A stretch of 64,000 nt of DNA, from the NCBI GenBank assembly GCA_016718825.1, contig JADKCL010000001.1, positions 1 through 64,000 of the forward strand, written 5' to 3'. The notes beneath the pieces were generated by a model, which had not been told where the DNA came from, ran no database searches, and worked only from the letters and a program-made list of their open reading frames with translations. Position 1 is the first letter of the stretch, and each line of letters opens with the position of its first letter. Below, in pieces: positions 56,087-64,000 of the stretch. The DNA comes from Bacteroidota bacterium (GTDB lineage: Bacteria > Bacteroidota > Bacteroidia > J057 > JADKCL01). The position numbers and the translations under genes were made by a program.

Positions 56087-56311
56087 ATGGACAACAATGC
56101 AAAGCCAGGGATTGGCGCATACTTCCGCCTGTTGATGAGCACCTTCTTTGTCGCGGGTGCGGTGGGCATTTTCCTCGGATATGCCGACAATGACTTTATT
56201 CAGCCCAACAACCGCTGGATGTTTGCCTTGCCCATTTTTCTGTATGGACTTTTCAGGCTTTACCTCGCCATCAGGGTAATGCGTGGCAAAAACGATACTT
56301 TCAATTCCTGA
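56087..56311 (+). CDS. Small two-helix membrane protein
   Basis: This 74-residue protein has two hydrophobic helices (about 13-31 and 44-63) and a basic tail (RVMRGKNDT). No family is recognised. It ends 4 bases before the chosen start of the large secreted protein downstream, so the two are probably co-transcribed. Confidence 0.6.
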   Translation: MDNNAKPGIGAYFRLLMSTFFVAGAVGIFLGYADNDFIQPNNRWMFALPIFLYGLFRLYLAIRVMRGKNDTFNS

Positions 56312-56315
56312 ACGA

Positions 56316-57812
56316 ATGCCAATGATCGATTTTCGCACATTGAGGTTTGGTCAGACCCGGTTCGCGTTGCTGCTGCTTGCCGCTTTGTGCCTATCACATC
56401 CGTCGCATGCACAGGAGGTTGTGGCGCGTTTGGACCTCGACCGGCGTGATCCCGTGCCGCAGTTTGTGGAGTACGTCGCAGCCGATGGCGGACTTGTTAC
56501 ACTCGGTAATCAAAGCCGCAAATCCAGCCGCTATCTGTCTATCACCAAGTACGACGATCAATTCAACAAGTCGTGGACCAAGCAGGTGTTGCAGCAAAAT
56601 GGCCACAGTGACATTGACCTCATGGCCGTTTTGGGCGAAGACGTCTACGTTTTTATCTCCGAATACTTCCCGCGCGACCGCACCGTCCGCACAAGCTACA
56701 GCCATTTTGACCTCGAAGGCAACGCCATTGAGACCCGCAAGGTGATTTCAGAGCTTCCCAACGAAAAGGAACTTCGGGTGGACCTGAAGTACACACGCTC
56801 GATCAACAAGAAAAAGCTGCTGTGTTACAAAAATCTCGATGAGGGCACCAAATCGGAAACGATTCTGTATTACCTCTTTGATGCCCAATCCAAGGAATTC
56901 GTGGAGGGCAAAATCGAAATTCCCTATCCCGACGACAAGTTTCAAATGCGCAAGATCATGGTCAGCAATGCGGGCAAGGTCTACGTACTCGGCAAATTCT
57001 TCAAGGTCAACAAGGTCAAGGACCCCGACGACTTCGGGTTCAAAATTTACCAATACGAAGCCGGCGAACCGGCAGCCAAGGAAGTCACCATCGACCTCGG
57101 CGAATTGTATCTCACCGACCTGACCATGAAGATCGACCGCGAAGAAAACATCTTCCTCGCCGGATTTTTCTCCCACCAAAGCACCGACGAGATCATCGGC
57201 ACCTGCTTTTTCCGCATCAACAGTCAGTTGGAAGAAGAAGTCCGCAGTTCTCAGCGATTCTCCGACGAATTCTTGGTCAACTTCCTCCGCGACAAACAAA
57301 TCGAGCGCGGCCGCGAATTGCAAAATTTTTACCTCGACAACATCATCCTTCGCTCTGATGGCGGCGTCTTGCTGATCGCAGAGAAATTTTACACGACCTT
57401 CAACTCTTATGTCGATGTCTATGGCTACTGGGTGGACCAAAAAATCTACCACTACGACGAGGTGATTGTCAATTCCGTCTCTGCGAATGGGGATTTGGAA
57501 TGGAGCGCGGTCGTCCCCAAGCGGCAACAATCCGAAAGGCGCGACCAACTCAGCTACATCGATGTCGTGAGCGGCACCAATGTCTACCTGATCTACGGCT
57601 ATCAACCCAGAAAAGAGCCGCGGACACTGTATGTCAACAGCGTCGACTTCGATGGCAAAGTCGCCGAGCGCGAAGCCTTGATCTCCAAAACGACCTTCGA
57701 CGACAGCTTCTTCCCGAGGTATTCCGAGCAAATCAGCAATACCGAAGCGCTGATCGTCTATGAGCAGGAGCGCGACAAAATCTTCTCGATCGTCAAGGTC
57801 GCCTTTGATTGA
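56316..57812 (+). CDS. Secreted protein of unknown function
   Basis: This 498-residue protein has a signal peptide ending in HPSHAQ (about residue 31) and a beta-rich, charged body that may be propeller-like (repeated strand patterns such as LDLDRRDPVPQFVEYVAADGG and VYVLGKFFKVNKV). No T9SS sorting domain or lipobox. The start at 56316 or 56322 is preferred over 56283, which would overlap the preceding gene. No family is recognised; a soluble periplasmic role is the simplest reading. Confidence 0.65.
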   Translation: MPMIDFRTLRFGQTRFALLLLAALCLSHPSHAQEVVARLDLDRRDPVPQFVEYVAADGGLVTLGNQSRKSSRYLSITKYDDQFNKSWTKQVLQQNGHSDIDLMAVLGEDVYVFISEYFPRDRTVRTSYSHFDLEGNAIETRKVISELPNEKELRVDLKYTRSINKKKLLCYKNLDEGTKSETILYYLFDAQSKEFVEGKIEIPYPDDKFQMRKIMVSNAGKVYVLGKFFKVNKVKDPDDFGFKIYQYEAGEPAAKEVTIDLGELYLTDLTMKIDREENIFLAGFFSHQSTDEIIGTCFFRINSQLEEEVRSSQRFSDEFLVNFLRDKQIERGRELQNFYLDNIILRSDGGVLLIAEKFYTTFNSYVDVYGYWVDQKIYHYDEVIVNSVSANGDLEWSAVVPKRQQSERRDQLSYIDVVSGTNVYLIYGYQPRKEPRTLYVNSVDFDGKVAEREALISKTTFDDSFFPRYSEQISNTEALIVYEQERDKIFSIVKVAFD

Positions 57813-57816
57813 GCCC

Positions 57817-57832
57817 GTCCCGAACTCGGGAC
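57817..57832. other. Short perfect hairpin after a stop codon
   Basis: GTCCCG (57817-57822) pairs with CGGGAC (57827-57832) around AACT. It lies 4 bases after the stop of the secreted-protein gene but lacks a T run, so it is more likely an mRNA 3' structure than a strong terminator. Confidence 0.4.
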
Positions 57833-57916
57833 AGGGCAATTGAACATTTGCCTCCGGCGAAAATTGCTGGAATGAAAATGACCAATAAAGGAGCCCTTGG
57901 CCAGCAATAAAAGCAA

Positions 57917-57947
57917 AACGCGGAAAGACCCAAGTCCTTTCCGCGTT
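57917..57947. terminator. Terminator between converging genes (secreted protein and dxs)
   Basis: An 11-bp perfect stem (57917-57927 with 57937-57947), 9-base loop, G/C-rich core and T-rich flank on the minus strand (TTTTGCTTTTATT). It should end dxs transcription. Confidence 0.7.
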
Positions 57948-57992
57948 CATCAAGAGCATCAGAGCACCGAAATGCCCGAATTTCCCATTTGT

Positions 57993-58006
57993 AATTTCTA
58001 ATTTCT
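57993..58006. repeat. Heptamer repeat over the dxs stop codon
   Basis: Two exact AATTTCT units (plus a trailing AA) cover the last codons and stop of dxs. The unit is related in size and composition to the TTCTCAA array after nuoK. Confidence 0.6.
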
Positions 58007-59917
58007 AACCTTCTCCGAAGCCATCTCCAAAGCGGCCTGATAGATGCCATTCCGCCCATAGCCACATTCATCAAACAATTGCTCCGGCGAACCATGCTCC
58101 ACAAAATGATCCGGAATGCCGAGACGCTTCACCTGTGAGGTGTAACCATTGTCCACCATGAATTCGATCACGGCAGAGCCGAAGCCACCTTGCAAGCAGC
58201 CATCCTCAATGGTCAATACCCGGTCAAACCGTCCGAAAATATCGTGCAACATCTCCGCATCGATGGGCTTTACAAAGCGCATGTCAAAGTGGGCAGGGTG
58301 TAGCCCTTGTGCATTCAGCTTGGCGACAGCCTCCTTGACGTAGTTGCCCATCGGGCCAAAGCTCAAAATGGCAAGTCCTTCGCCGTCATTGATCATGCGA
58401 CCTTTGCCGACCTCCATTTTCTCAAACGGCGTGCGCCATTCGAGCATCACGCCTTCGCCACGCGGGTAGCGGATGCTGAAAGGCATCAATTGCTCGTCGA
58501 GCTGTGCGGTGTACATCATGTTGCGCAGCTCTTGCTCGTTCATCGGCGAGGCCACGATCATGTTGGGGATGCAGCGGAAATACGCAATGTCAAAGGCGCC
58601 ATGGTGGGTCGGTCCGTCAGCGCCCACAAGGCCGCCACGGTCCAAACAGAAAACCACCGGCAATTTCTGCAAGGCCACGTCATGAATCACCTGATCATAC
58701 GCGCGCTGCATGAAGGTCGAATAGATATTGCAAAACGGACGCAAGCCCTGTGTGGCCAAGCCCGCCGAGAATGTCACCGCATGTTGCTCGGCGATGCCGA
58801 CGTCAAAGGCGCGGTCGGGCATTTGCTCCAGCATGAACTTGAGGCTGCAACCCGAAGGCATCGCAGGCGTGATGCCCATGACCTTGGGATTGAGCTTGGC
58901 AAGCTCGACCATGGTATGGCCAAACACATCTTGGTATTTCGGAGGCTGCGGCGTTTGAACTTTGGGTACCAAATGAGCACCTGTCATGCGGTCAAACGGG
59001 AAAGAAGGCGCATGCCATTTGGTTTGATCCAATTCGGCGAGCTCGAATCCTTTTCCTTTGACGGTGACGCAGTGCAGGATTTTTGGACCTGGAATCTTCT
59101 TCAGGTCGTCCATGATGCGCACGAGGTGGTTCACGTCGTGGCCATCGATCGGACCGAAATAACGGAAGTTGAATGACTCAAACAATTCGCCTTTGCGGCC
59201 GAATTGCGCGGTGAACAGGTCTTCGATTTTGGAGGCGACTTTTTGGGCACTTGGGCCGAAGTTGCTCATTTTGCCGAGCAGCTTCCAGACTTCGTCGCGG
59301 ATTTTGTTGTAGGTGCGGCTTGTGGTGACGTCGGTGAGGTATTCCTTGAGTGCGCCGACATTTTGGTCGATGCTCATGCAGTTGTCGTTCAAGACAACGA
59401 GGACGTTGGCATTTTCCCAACCAGCATGGTTGAGGGCTTCGAAGGCCATACCGCCGGTCATCGCACCATCGCCGATCACGGCGATCACGTTGCGGTCGGT
59501 TTCGCCGTTGTAGCGGCTGCCGATGGCCATGCCCACGCCCGCAGAAATCGACGTCGAACTGTGCCCGACTCCGAAGGTGTCATATTCGGATTCCGAGCGT
59601 TTCGGAAAACCCGAGATGCCCTTGTATTTGCGGTTGCTGTGAAATTCGTCGCGGCGGCCGGTGATGATCTTGTGTCCGTAGGCTTGGTGACCTACGTCCC
59701 AAATCAGCTGATCATAAGGCGTATTGAAAACATAGTGAATGGCCGTGGTCAGTTCGACAACCCCAAGGCTTGCACCGAAATGGCCGCCGTATTGGGAGCC
59801 ATGCTCGATCAAGTAATCCCGCAGTTCGTGGCAGAACTGGTACAAGTCTTCGGGTTTCAATTTCCGAAGGTCTTCGGGGTATTGAACTTGAGCGAGGAGT
59901 TTTCCTTCTTGGATCAT
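57998..59917 (-). CDS. dxs: 1-deoxy-D-xylulose-5-phosphate synthase
   Basis: This 639-residue thiamine-diphosphate enzyme condenses pyruvate and glyceraldehyde 3-phosphate, the first step of the MEP isoprenoid route. It shows the TPP motif GDGAMTGGMAFEAL followed by NDNCMSID, the HDVNHL region and DRGGLVGADGPTHHG, and ends in a normal C-terminal domain. Its products lead to the undecaprenyl carrier made by UppS in this window. A short open frame stops 2 bases before its ATG. Confidence 0.96.
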   Translation of the reverse strand: MIQEGKLLAQVQYPEDLRKLKPEDLYQFCHELRDYLIEHGSQYGGHFGASLGVVELTTAIHYVFNTPYDQLIWDVGHQAYGHKIITGRRDEFHSNRKYKGISGFPKRSESEYDTFGVGHSSTSISAGVGMAIGSRYNGETDRNVIAVIGDGAMTGGMAFEALNHAGWENANVLVVLNDNCMSIDQNVGALKEYLTDVTTSRTYNKIRDEVWKLLGKMSNFGPSAQKVASKIEDLFTAQFGRKGELFESFNFRYFGPIDGHDVNHLVRIMDDLKKIPGPKILHCVTVKGKGFELAELDQTKWHAPSFPFDRMTGAHLVPKVQTPQPPKYQDVFGHTMVELAKLNPKVMGITPAMPSGCSLKFMLEQMPDRAFDVGIAEQHAVTFSAGLATQGLRPFCNIYSTFMQRAYDQVIHDVALQKLPVVFCLDRGGLVGADGPTHHGAFDIAYFRCIPNMIVASPMNEQELRNMMYTAQLDEQLMPFSIRYPRGEGVMLEWRTPFEKMEVGKGRMINDGEGLAILSFGPMGNYVKEAVAKLNAQGLHPAHFDMRFVKPIDAEMLHDIFGRFDRVLTIEDGCLQGGFGSAVIEFMVDNGYTSQVKRLGIPDHFVEHGSPEQLFDECGYGRNGIYQAALEMASEKVRN

Positions 59918-59919
59918 CT

Positions 59920-60078
59920 TTACTGTGTCCGCTGTTGAAGCATCGGGTCTAAAAAGCTAAACAAGCCTTGGTGGAAATTGTTTTCAGCAAACGAAAATCC
60001 ATCAGCCTGAAGCAAGTCGGCCAAAATACGAAATTCGTTACGTTTTTGAAAATGTGCATCGGTGCAGAATGTCGGCAT
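59920..60078 (-). CDS. Possible small protein directly upstream of dxs
   Basis: From an ATG at 60078 a 52-codon frame runs to a TAA 2 bases before the dxs start, the spacing of a coupled gene. The predicted protein is balanced in composition (FQKRNEFRILADLLQADGF, then HQGLFSFLDPMLQQ). The frame also stays open upstream, so it could be the tail of a longer, frame-broken gene. No family is recognised; it may be chance. Confidence 0.28.
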   Translation of the reverse strand: MPTFCTDAHFQKRNEFRILADLLQADGFSFAENNFHQGLFSFLDPMLQQRTQ

Positions 60079-60118
60079 GTCCCGGCTCCTGCAACAAACG
60101 TTGAATCGAGCGGGAAGG

Positions 60119-61639
60119 TTACGCTGTTTTGAGGCGATCCTCCTGACTTCCTGTCGAAATCGCCAACAACAACAAAAATGTGATCGCGCCATTCACCGGC
60201 AAAGTCGCGAAACCCAGCCATCCGCTTGTGAACCAGAAGTTGATCATGTAGCAGATGAGCGGCGCGATGATGCAAACCAGTGGTACCAGTTTGTCCCGCA
60301 CTCCCAGCCGCGTAAACAATCCAAAGGCAAACAAGCCCAAAAGCGGCCCATAGGTATAGGTTGCCACCTGAAAAACGGCATCGATCACCGCGACATTGTT
60401 CAGAACCTTTGCCAAAAGGATCACGGCGAATGTTACGATGGACATACCGACGTGTACCCAAAGCCGGGTTTTGTTTTTGACCTTCTGATCGGTCTTTTTT
60501 TCGAAGTCCAAAAAGTCAATGCAAAAGGAGGTCGTCAAAGCAGTCAAGGCCGAATCCGCGCTCGCGTAAGCTGCTGCAAACAAACCCAAGATGAAAACCA
60601 CACCAATTCCGACCGGCAAATAATTGAAGGTCAGGAACGGAAACAGTCGGTCGGTCTTTCCGCCTTCCATCAAACCCGTAACCGGATCGAGGTATTGCAA
60701 CGGAGCGGCTTTGTCTGCGAAATTTTCGACGACATAGCCCTTCGAAGTTCCGTACATATAAAGGAGTACCCCGAGGGCAAGAAAAAGCAGATTCACAAAG
60801 ACCAACACAAAGCTGAAGCTGAGCATATTCTTTTGTGCGTCCTTCAAAGTTTTGCAGGTCAGGTTCTTTTGCATCATGTCCTGATCCAAACCCGTCATCG
60901 TCATGGAAATGAACATGCCCCCGAGCAATTGCTTGAGCCAATGCCGCGGGTGCGCGAGATCTGTCACCACGACATTCGAATATTTGCTACCCGCAACGGC
61001 GTCCCAAATCGCACCAGGACCATCCAAATGCAATTCTTGGGCAATGAACCAAACCGCCAATCCGGCAGCAGAGAGCAAAAAGGTAGTTTGCAGCAAGTCC
61101 GTCCAGATCACGGTTTTCATGCCGCCCTTGAATGTAAATACCCAGATCATTAAAATCGCCAAGGCGACCGACACCGAAAAGGGCACGCCCAAATCGGCCA
61201 AGATGAATTCATGCAGAACCATCACCACCAGAAACAACCGGATCGCCGAACCCAAAATGCGCGACAGCAAGAAGTAGAAGGCCCCGGTTTTGTAGCTCCA
61301 AAATCCGAAGCGTTGTTCCAAATATTTGTATATCGAAGTGAGGTTCAGCCGATAGTACAAGGGCATGAGCAAGAAGGCGATCACCAAATAACCCAGCAAA
61401 TAACCCAGCACCATGATCATGTAGGCAAAGCCTTGTGTGCCGACCCAGCCCGGAACAGAGATGAAGGTCACCCCGGAGATCGACGCGCCGATCATGCCGA
61501 AGGCAACGACCATCCACGGAACGGACTTGTTGGCGCGGAAAAACGAATCTTCGTCTGCCTTTCGACCGGTGAGATAGGAGAAAATGAACAGGATCGTGAA
61601 ATAAATCCCGATCAGGCTGAGGCTAAGCGTCGAATTCAT
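60119..61639 (-). CDS. Sodium:solute symporter (SSS family)
   Basis: This 506-residue membrane protein has about 13 helices. The early GRKADEDSFFRANKSVPW and FGMIGASISGVTFISVPG motifs are typical of Bacteroidota SSS members, as are TGLDQDMMQKNL and AAAYASADSALTALTT later. It should couple sodium entry to uptake of an organic solute. Being upstream of dxs and downstream of anmK hints, weakly, at a sugar or cell-wall-derived substrate. Confidence 0.9.
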   Translation of the reverse strand: MNSTLSLSLIGIYFTILFIFSYLTGRKADEDSFFRANKSVPWMVVAFGMIGASISGVTFISVPGWVGTQGFAYMIMVLGYLLGYLVIAFLLMPLYYRLNLTSIYKYLEQRFGFWSYKTGAFYFLLSRILGSAIRLFLVVMVLHEFILADLGVPFSVSVALAILMIWVFTFKGGMKTVIWTDLLQTTFLLSAAGLAVWFIAQELHLDGPGAIWDAVAGSKYSNVVVTDLAHPRHWLKQLLGGMFISMTMTGLDQDMMQKNLTCKTLKDAQKNMLSFSFVLVFVNLLFLALGVLLYMYGTSKGYVVENFADKAAPLQYLDPVTGLMEGGKTDRLFPFLTFNYLPVGIGVVFILGLFAAAYASADSALTALTTSFCIDFLDFEKKTDQKVKNKTRLWVHVGMSIVTFAVILLAKVLNNVAVIDAVFQVATYTYGPLLGLFAFGLFTRLGVRDKLVPLVCIIAPLICYMINFWFTSGWLGFATLPVNGAITFLLLLAISTGSQEDRLKTA

Positions 61640-61755
61640 GCAGTGCTTTCAGTGGAAGGGCAAGGTAGGGAGAATTTTGCGTTGCAGAACTTTCAAGAAA
61701 TCCTCAATCTCGTCGAAGGTGACTAGAAAAGGCTGCAAATCAATTCCGACGAGGC

Positions 61756-62853
61756 TTAAATCAACCCCGTTTTTGCCCATCCGCCTGGGGGAAGGTGAAT
61801 GCTGCCGCCACAGACATCCAACTTGGCGCCGGTTACCGAGGCCAGGATATTGGGTTGGCCGAGCAAGGTTTGTAGGCCCAAAAAGGCAAAGATGATGGCC
61901 TCCTTGAAGTCCACCACCGCGTCAGGCAATTGCTCGATTTTGATGCCGAGACCGGCCAAAGACTTTTGCAATTCCTCCATCAGGTAGGCATTGTGTGCAC
62001 CCCCGCCCGTGACAACAAGGGGCATGCTGCGCACCTGCAGGTCGCGCATAGCCACGGTGATGCGACTCACAACGTGGAGCACAAAGGTTTTCATGCGGTC
62101 CGCGACCGGCGATTCGCTTTGGGAAATCAGCGGAAGAATGTGCGCAGTAAACCACTCCGTGCCCAGACTTTTGGGACCGGTTTGTTGGTACCAAGGCAGG
62201 TTTTCCAAGGCATCGTACAAGGCGTAGTCCATTTGCCCGCTGCGTGCTGCTGCCCCGTCTTGGTCAAACGCTTGCGACGTTTCCAAGGCATTGGCGAGCC
62301 AATTGAGGGCCATGTTGCAGGGCACCACGTCAAAGGCTTTGCCGCTGTAGCTCAGGTTGGCGATGCCGCCCAAGTTCAGGAAGAGCTTGTATTTCGGGAA
62401 GAGGTGTCGCTCACCGAAGGGGACAAGCGGGGCGCCTTGGCCACCGAGTGCAACATCTTTGTTGCGGAAATTGGCCACCAAGGGACAGGGCAAGTAGGAG
62501 GCGATCGTTTCGCCGTCCCCGATTTGGGCGGTGAAGTTCTTTTCCGGCTGATGGAAAATCGTTTGCCCGTGGCTTGCGACAAACTGCGGTTTCAGTTCGT
62601 TGCGGTCGATGAACTCGCGCAACGTGCGCCCGAGCAGGTGCCCGTAATACACGTGGGTGCGGGCGAATGCGAGCGCATCTTGCGTGTCGAGGCAGCGCAA
62701 GCGCGCGTACCATTGCTCGTCATAGCCGATGGTTTCGGCGGCTAGCAATTCAAACTTCCAAGCACCTTCATTCTCTGAAAACTCGCAATAGGCCAAGTCA
62801 ATGCCATCGAGGGATGTACCAGACATGAGCCCGATGCCGGTGTAGCGTTTCAT
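61756..62853 (-). CDS. anmK: Anhydro-N-acetylmuramic acid kinase
   Basis: This 365-residue kinase phosphorylates and opens 1,6-anhydro-MurNAc from peptidoglycan turnover. It shows GLMSGTSLDGIDLAYCEF (9-26), ASHGQTIFHQP, NLGGIANLSY and VVTGGGAHNAYL, all normal. Its start overlaps the stop of the upstream unknown gene (ATGA). With murI and glmS in the window it supports active cell-wall recycling. Confidence 0.94.
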   Translation of the reverse strand: MKRYTGIGLMSGTSLDGIDLAYCEFSENEGAWKFELLAAETIGYDEQWYARLRCLDTQDALAFARTHVYYGHLLGRTLREFIDRNELKPQFVASHGQTIFHQPEKNFTAQIGDGETIASYLPCPLVANFRNKDVALGGQGAPLVPFGERHLFPKYKLFLNLGGIANLSYSGKAFDVVPCNMALNWLANALETSQAFDQDGAAARSGQMDYALYDALENLPWYQQTGPKSLGTEWFTAHILPLISQSESPVADRMKTFVLHVVSRITVAMRDLQVRSMPLVVTGGGAHNAYLMEELQKSLAGLGIKIEQLPDAVVDFKEAIIFAFLGLQTLLGQPNILASVTGAKLDVCGGSIHLPPGGWAKTGLI

Positions 62854-64000
62854 TTTTCGGGAGCCGGAACGAAGGCGTCATATTGATAAACCACTTCCTT
62901 TTTGGAGCCTTTCTCCAGGGAAAACTTCCAAATCAGGGATTTGACGCCGGGTTCTTCGGGCTTTTCTTCGACTTTGGCTTTGTCGCTTGCGACCACTTCG
63001 CCCCGGATGTCGCGCTGCACCTGAATCTGCGCAAACTTTTGTCCAGCATTAAAAAGCAGAAGTTTGGCTTGGATGCTCACGCGGTTATAGCTCAATTCGC
63101 CGATTTGCTCGACTTTGTTGCTTTTTTTCACGATGGTTTCCAGCACGTTCACATGCACCATTTTCTCTTCGCCCAACAGCAATTCCAGTTGGCCGTTGGA
63201 GGGATTGGGAGTCAGTGGAATCTGCGCGATTTGGCGGTTGTTTTCGTCGAGCACATGGTAACTCTCGCATTGCAGGCCGGGGAGGGACGTGACATTAAAC
63301 CGAATGATATTCTGAACCGGAAAGCGGTGCAAGCCACCATCGGTCACCTGCGCATTCCATGGAATCGTGCATTGGTAAGCGGCAGTGTACTGCAATTCGG
63401 TTTCCTTGAGCGACATCGACTGCCGTTCGCCCTTTTTGATGCTGAGTTTACCCGCCGGCAAGACCTCCCCATTGAGATGACCTTCGGTCAAAATTTCGGA
63501 GGCACACAATTCGGCTTCAATATCATTCAGGTCTGCGAGGTCGTTTTGAATGACGGCTGTTTGTTGCAAGAGCACTTTTTCCGTTCCGATGATACGGATG
63601 CGGCCGACCGGAACCCAACTGATGCCTTTGTGAATGCTGAACATTTCCATCGGAACGTAAGGCAGGTCTTTGTCGATGCCCAGCTCCATGACCATGAAAG
63701 GCACCTTTTTAGGGCTTTGGAAATTGGCTTGGCCCAGGATGATGACTTGTTTGATCTCTGCGAATGGAATGAAGTACTGACTTTCATCCCCGCCTTTGAG
63801 CAGCAGCATGCCGCTTTCGGTATTGACGACCTTGGCTTCGCCGGTGACTTCGTCGACTTCCATCCCGGCATCGTAGACAATCGTGATGCGCTTGCCCATG
63901 TTGGCTTGCAAGACTTCTCCCCAGTTGCCAACGGAGAGCTTGCTCGGGATGCTGTCTTCGCGCAGTTTGAAATAGACAAGTTTGGTTTCCGAAGTGCCTG
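62850..64000 (-). CDS. Beta-rich protein of unknown function (5' end outside window)
   Basis: About 383 C-terminal codons are present. The frame continues past the right edge without a start (GTSETKLVYFKLREDS). The body is beta-rich with charged loops. The last about 200 residues, with FPVQNIIRFNVTSLPG and VVYQYDAFVP, vaguely resemble the C-terminal part of DUF4139 proteins, but I would not rely on it. Whether it has a signal peptide cannot be seen. It is coupled to anmK by a 4-base overlap. Confidence 0.6.
   Translation of the reverse strand, partial: GTSETKLVYFKLREDSIPSKLSVGNWGEVLQANMGKRITIVYDAGMEVDEVTGEAKVVNTESGMLLLKGGDESQYFIPFAEIKQVIILGQANFQSPKKVPFMVMELGIDKDLPYVPMEMFSIHKGISWVPVGRIRIIGTEKVLLQQTAVIQNDLADLNDIEAELCASEILTEGHLNGEVLPAGKLSIKKGERQSMSLKETELQYTAAYQCTIPWNAQVTDGGLHRFPVQNIIRFNVTSLPGLQCESYHVLDENNRQIAQIPLTPNPSNGQLELLLGEEKMVHVNVLETIVKKSNKVEQIGELSYNRVSIQAKLLLFNAGQKFAQIQVQRDIRGEVVASDKAKVEEKPEEPGVKSLIWKFSLEKGSKKEVVYQYDAFVPAPEK

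Noticed and set aside
57817..57832. Palindrome considered as an insertion-sequence end or REP element
   Set aside because: Single copy in this window, no target duplication and no transposase.
56748..57959. 403-codon open frame opposite the secreted protein
   Set aside because: The plus-strand gene has a signal peptide and sensible start. The reverse frame has neither and crosses the terminator region.

Overview
The window looks like the chromosome of an uncultured Bacteroidota bacterium, possibly near Saprospirales/Chitinophagales, although the order cannot be settled from sequence alone. Supporting signs are a type IX secretion (T9SS) component of the PorG/DUF6089 type, a T9SS C-terminal sorting domain, a DUF4270 lipoprotein, a BamA-Skp-MurI neighbourhood, SDR-type threonine dehydrogenase, and Bacteroidota-type promoters (TTG, about 19-20 nt, TAnnTTTG). 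No tRNA, rRNA, CRISPR array, integrase or transposase was recognised. No gene-free stretch exceeds about 300 bp.

Layout. 1-9.2 kb: the end of a two-component-type propeller protein, then surface-glycan genes. These are a Gfo/Idh/MocA oxidoreductase on the plus strand, and on the minus strand a YfhO-like membrane protein, a GT4 glycosyltransferase, WecB, a NodU-type carbamoyltransferase and SxtJ. 9.3-15.7 kb: a beta-barrel-like protein, DNA polymerase I, a flippase-like membrane protein, PanD and PanC. 15.8-21.7 kb (plus strand): a half-length starch synthase, a DUF4270 lipoprotein, GlmS, threonine dehydrogenase, thioredoxin and a small DUF6952-like protein, closed by a strong terminator. 21.8-33.2 kb (minus): a TPR protein and a PstS-like lipoprotein, then nuoHIJKLMN, the membrane arm of complex I plus NuoI. 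NuoI carries an unusually long repeat-bearing tail.

33.3-41.5 kb: a T9SS cargo protein, a small outer-membrane-like protein, a lipoprotein, a modular peptidoglycan-hydrolase-like protein without a signal peptide, MurI and three Skp/OmpH paralogues. 41.5-53.5 kb: BamA, UppS, PorG, a thioredoxin-like lipoprotein, a multi-pass membrane protein, NadK, a D15-family barrel, ThiE, a CBS-ACT protein, an alpha/beta hydrolase and a small barrel. This follows a gene order familiar in Bacteroidota, but almost every gene is broken by one-base indels, mostly deletions. Because bamA, uppS and nadK are normally essential, I read this as poor consensus sequence rather than gene decay. Several genes here are visible only when reading frames are stitched together. 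53.7-64 kb: a PabA/TrpG amidotransferase, CvpA, YqeY, a TlpA-like thioredoxin-fold protein, two unknown envelope proteins, Dxs, a sodium:solute symporter, AnmK and a partial unknown protein.

Much of the window serves the cell envelope: sugar-nucleotide and peptidoglycan precursors (GlmS, MurI, UppS, AnmK), outer-membrane protein assembly (Skp, BamA), T9SS (PorG plus cargo) and surface glycan modification. The most unusual items are the modular hydrolase at 36.4-38.7 kb and the NuoI tail.
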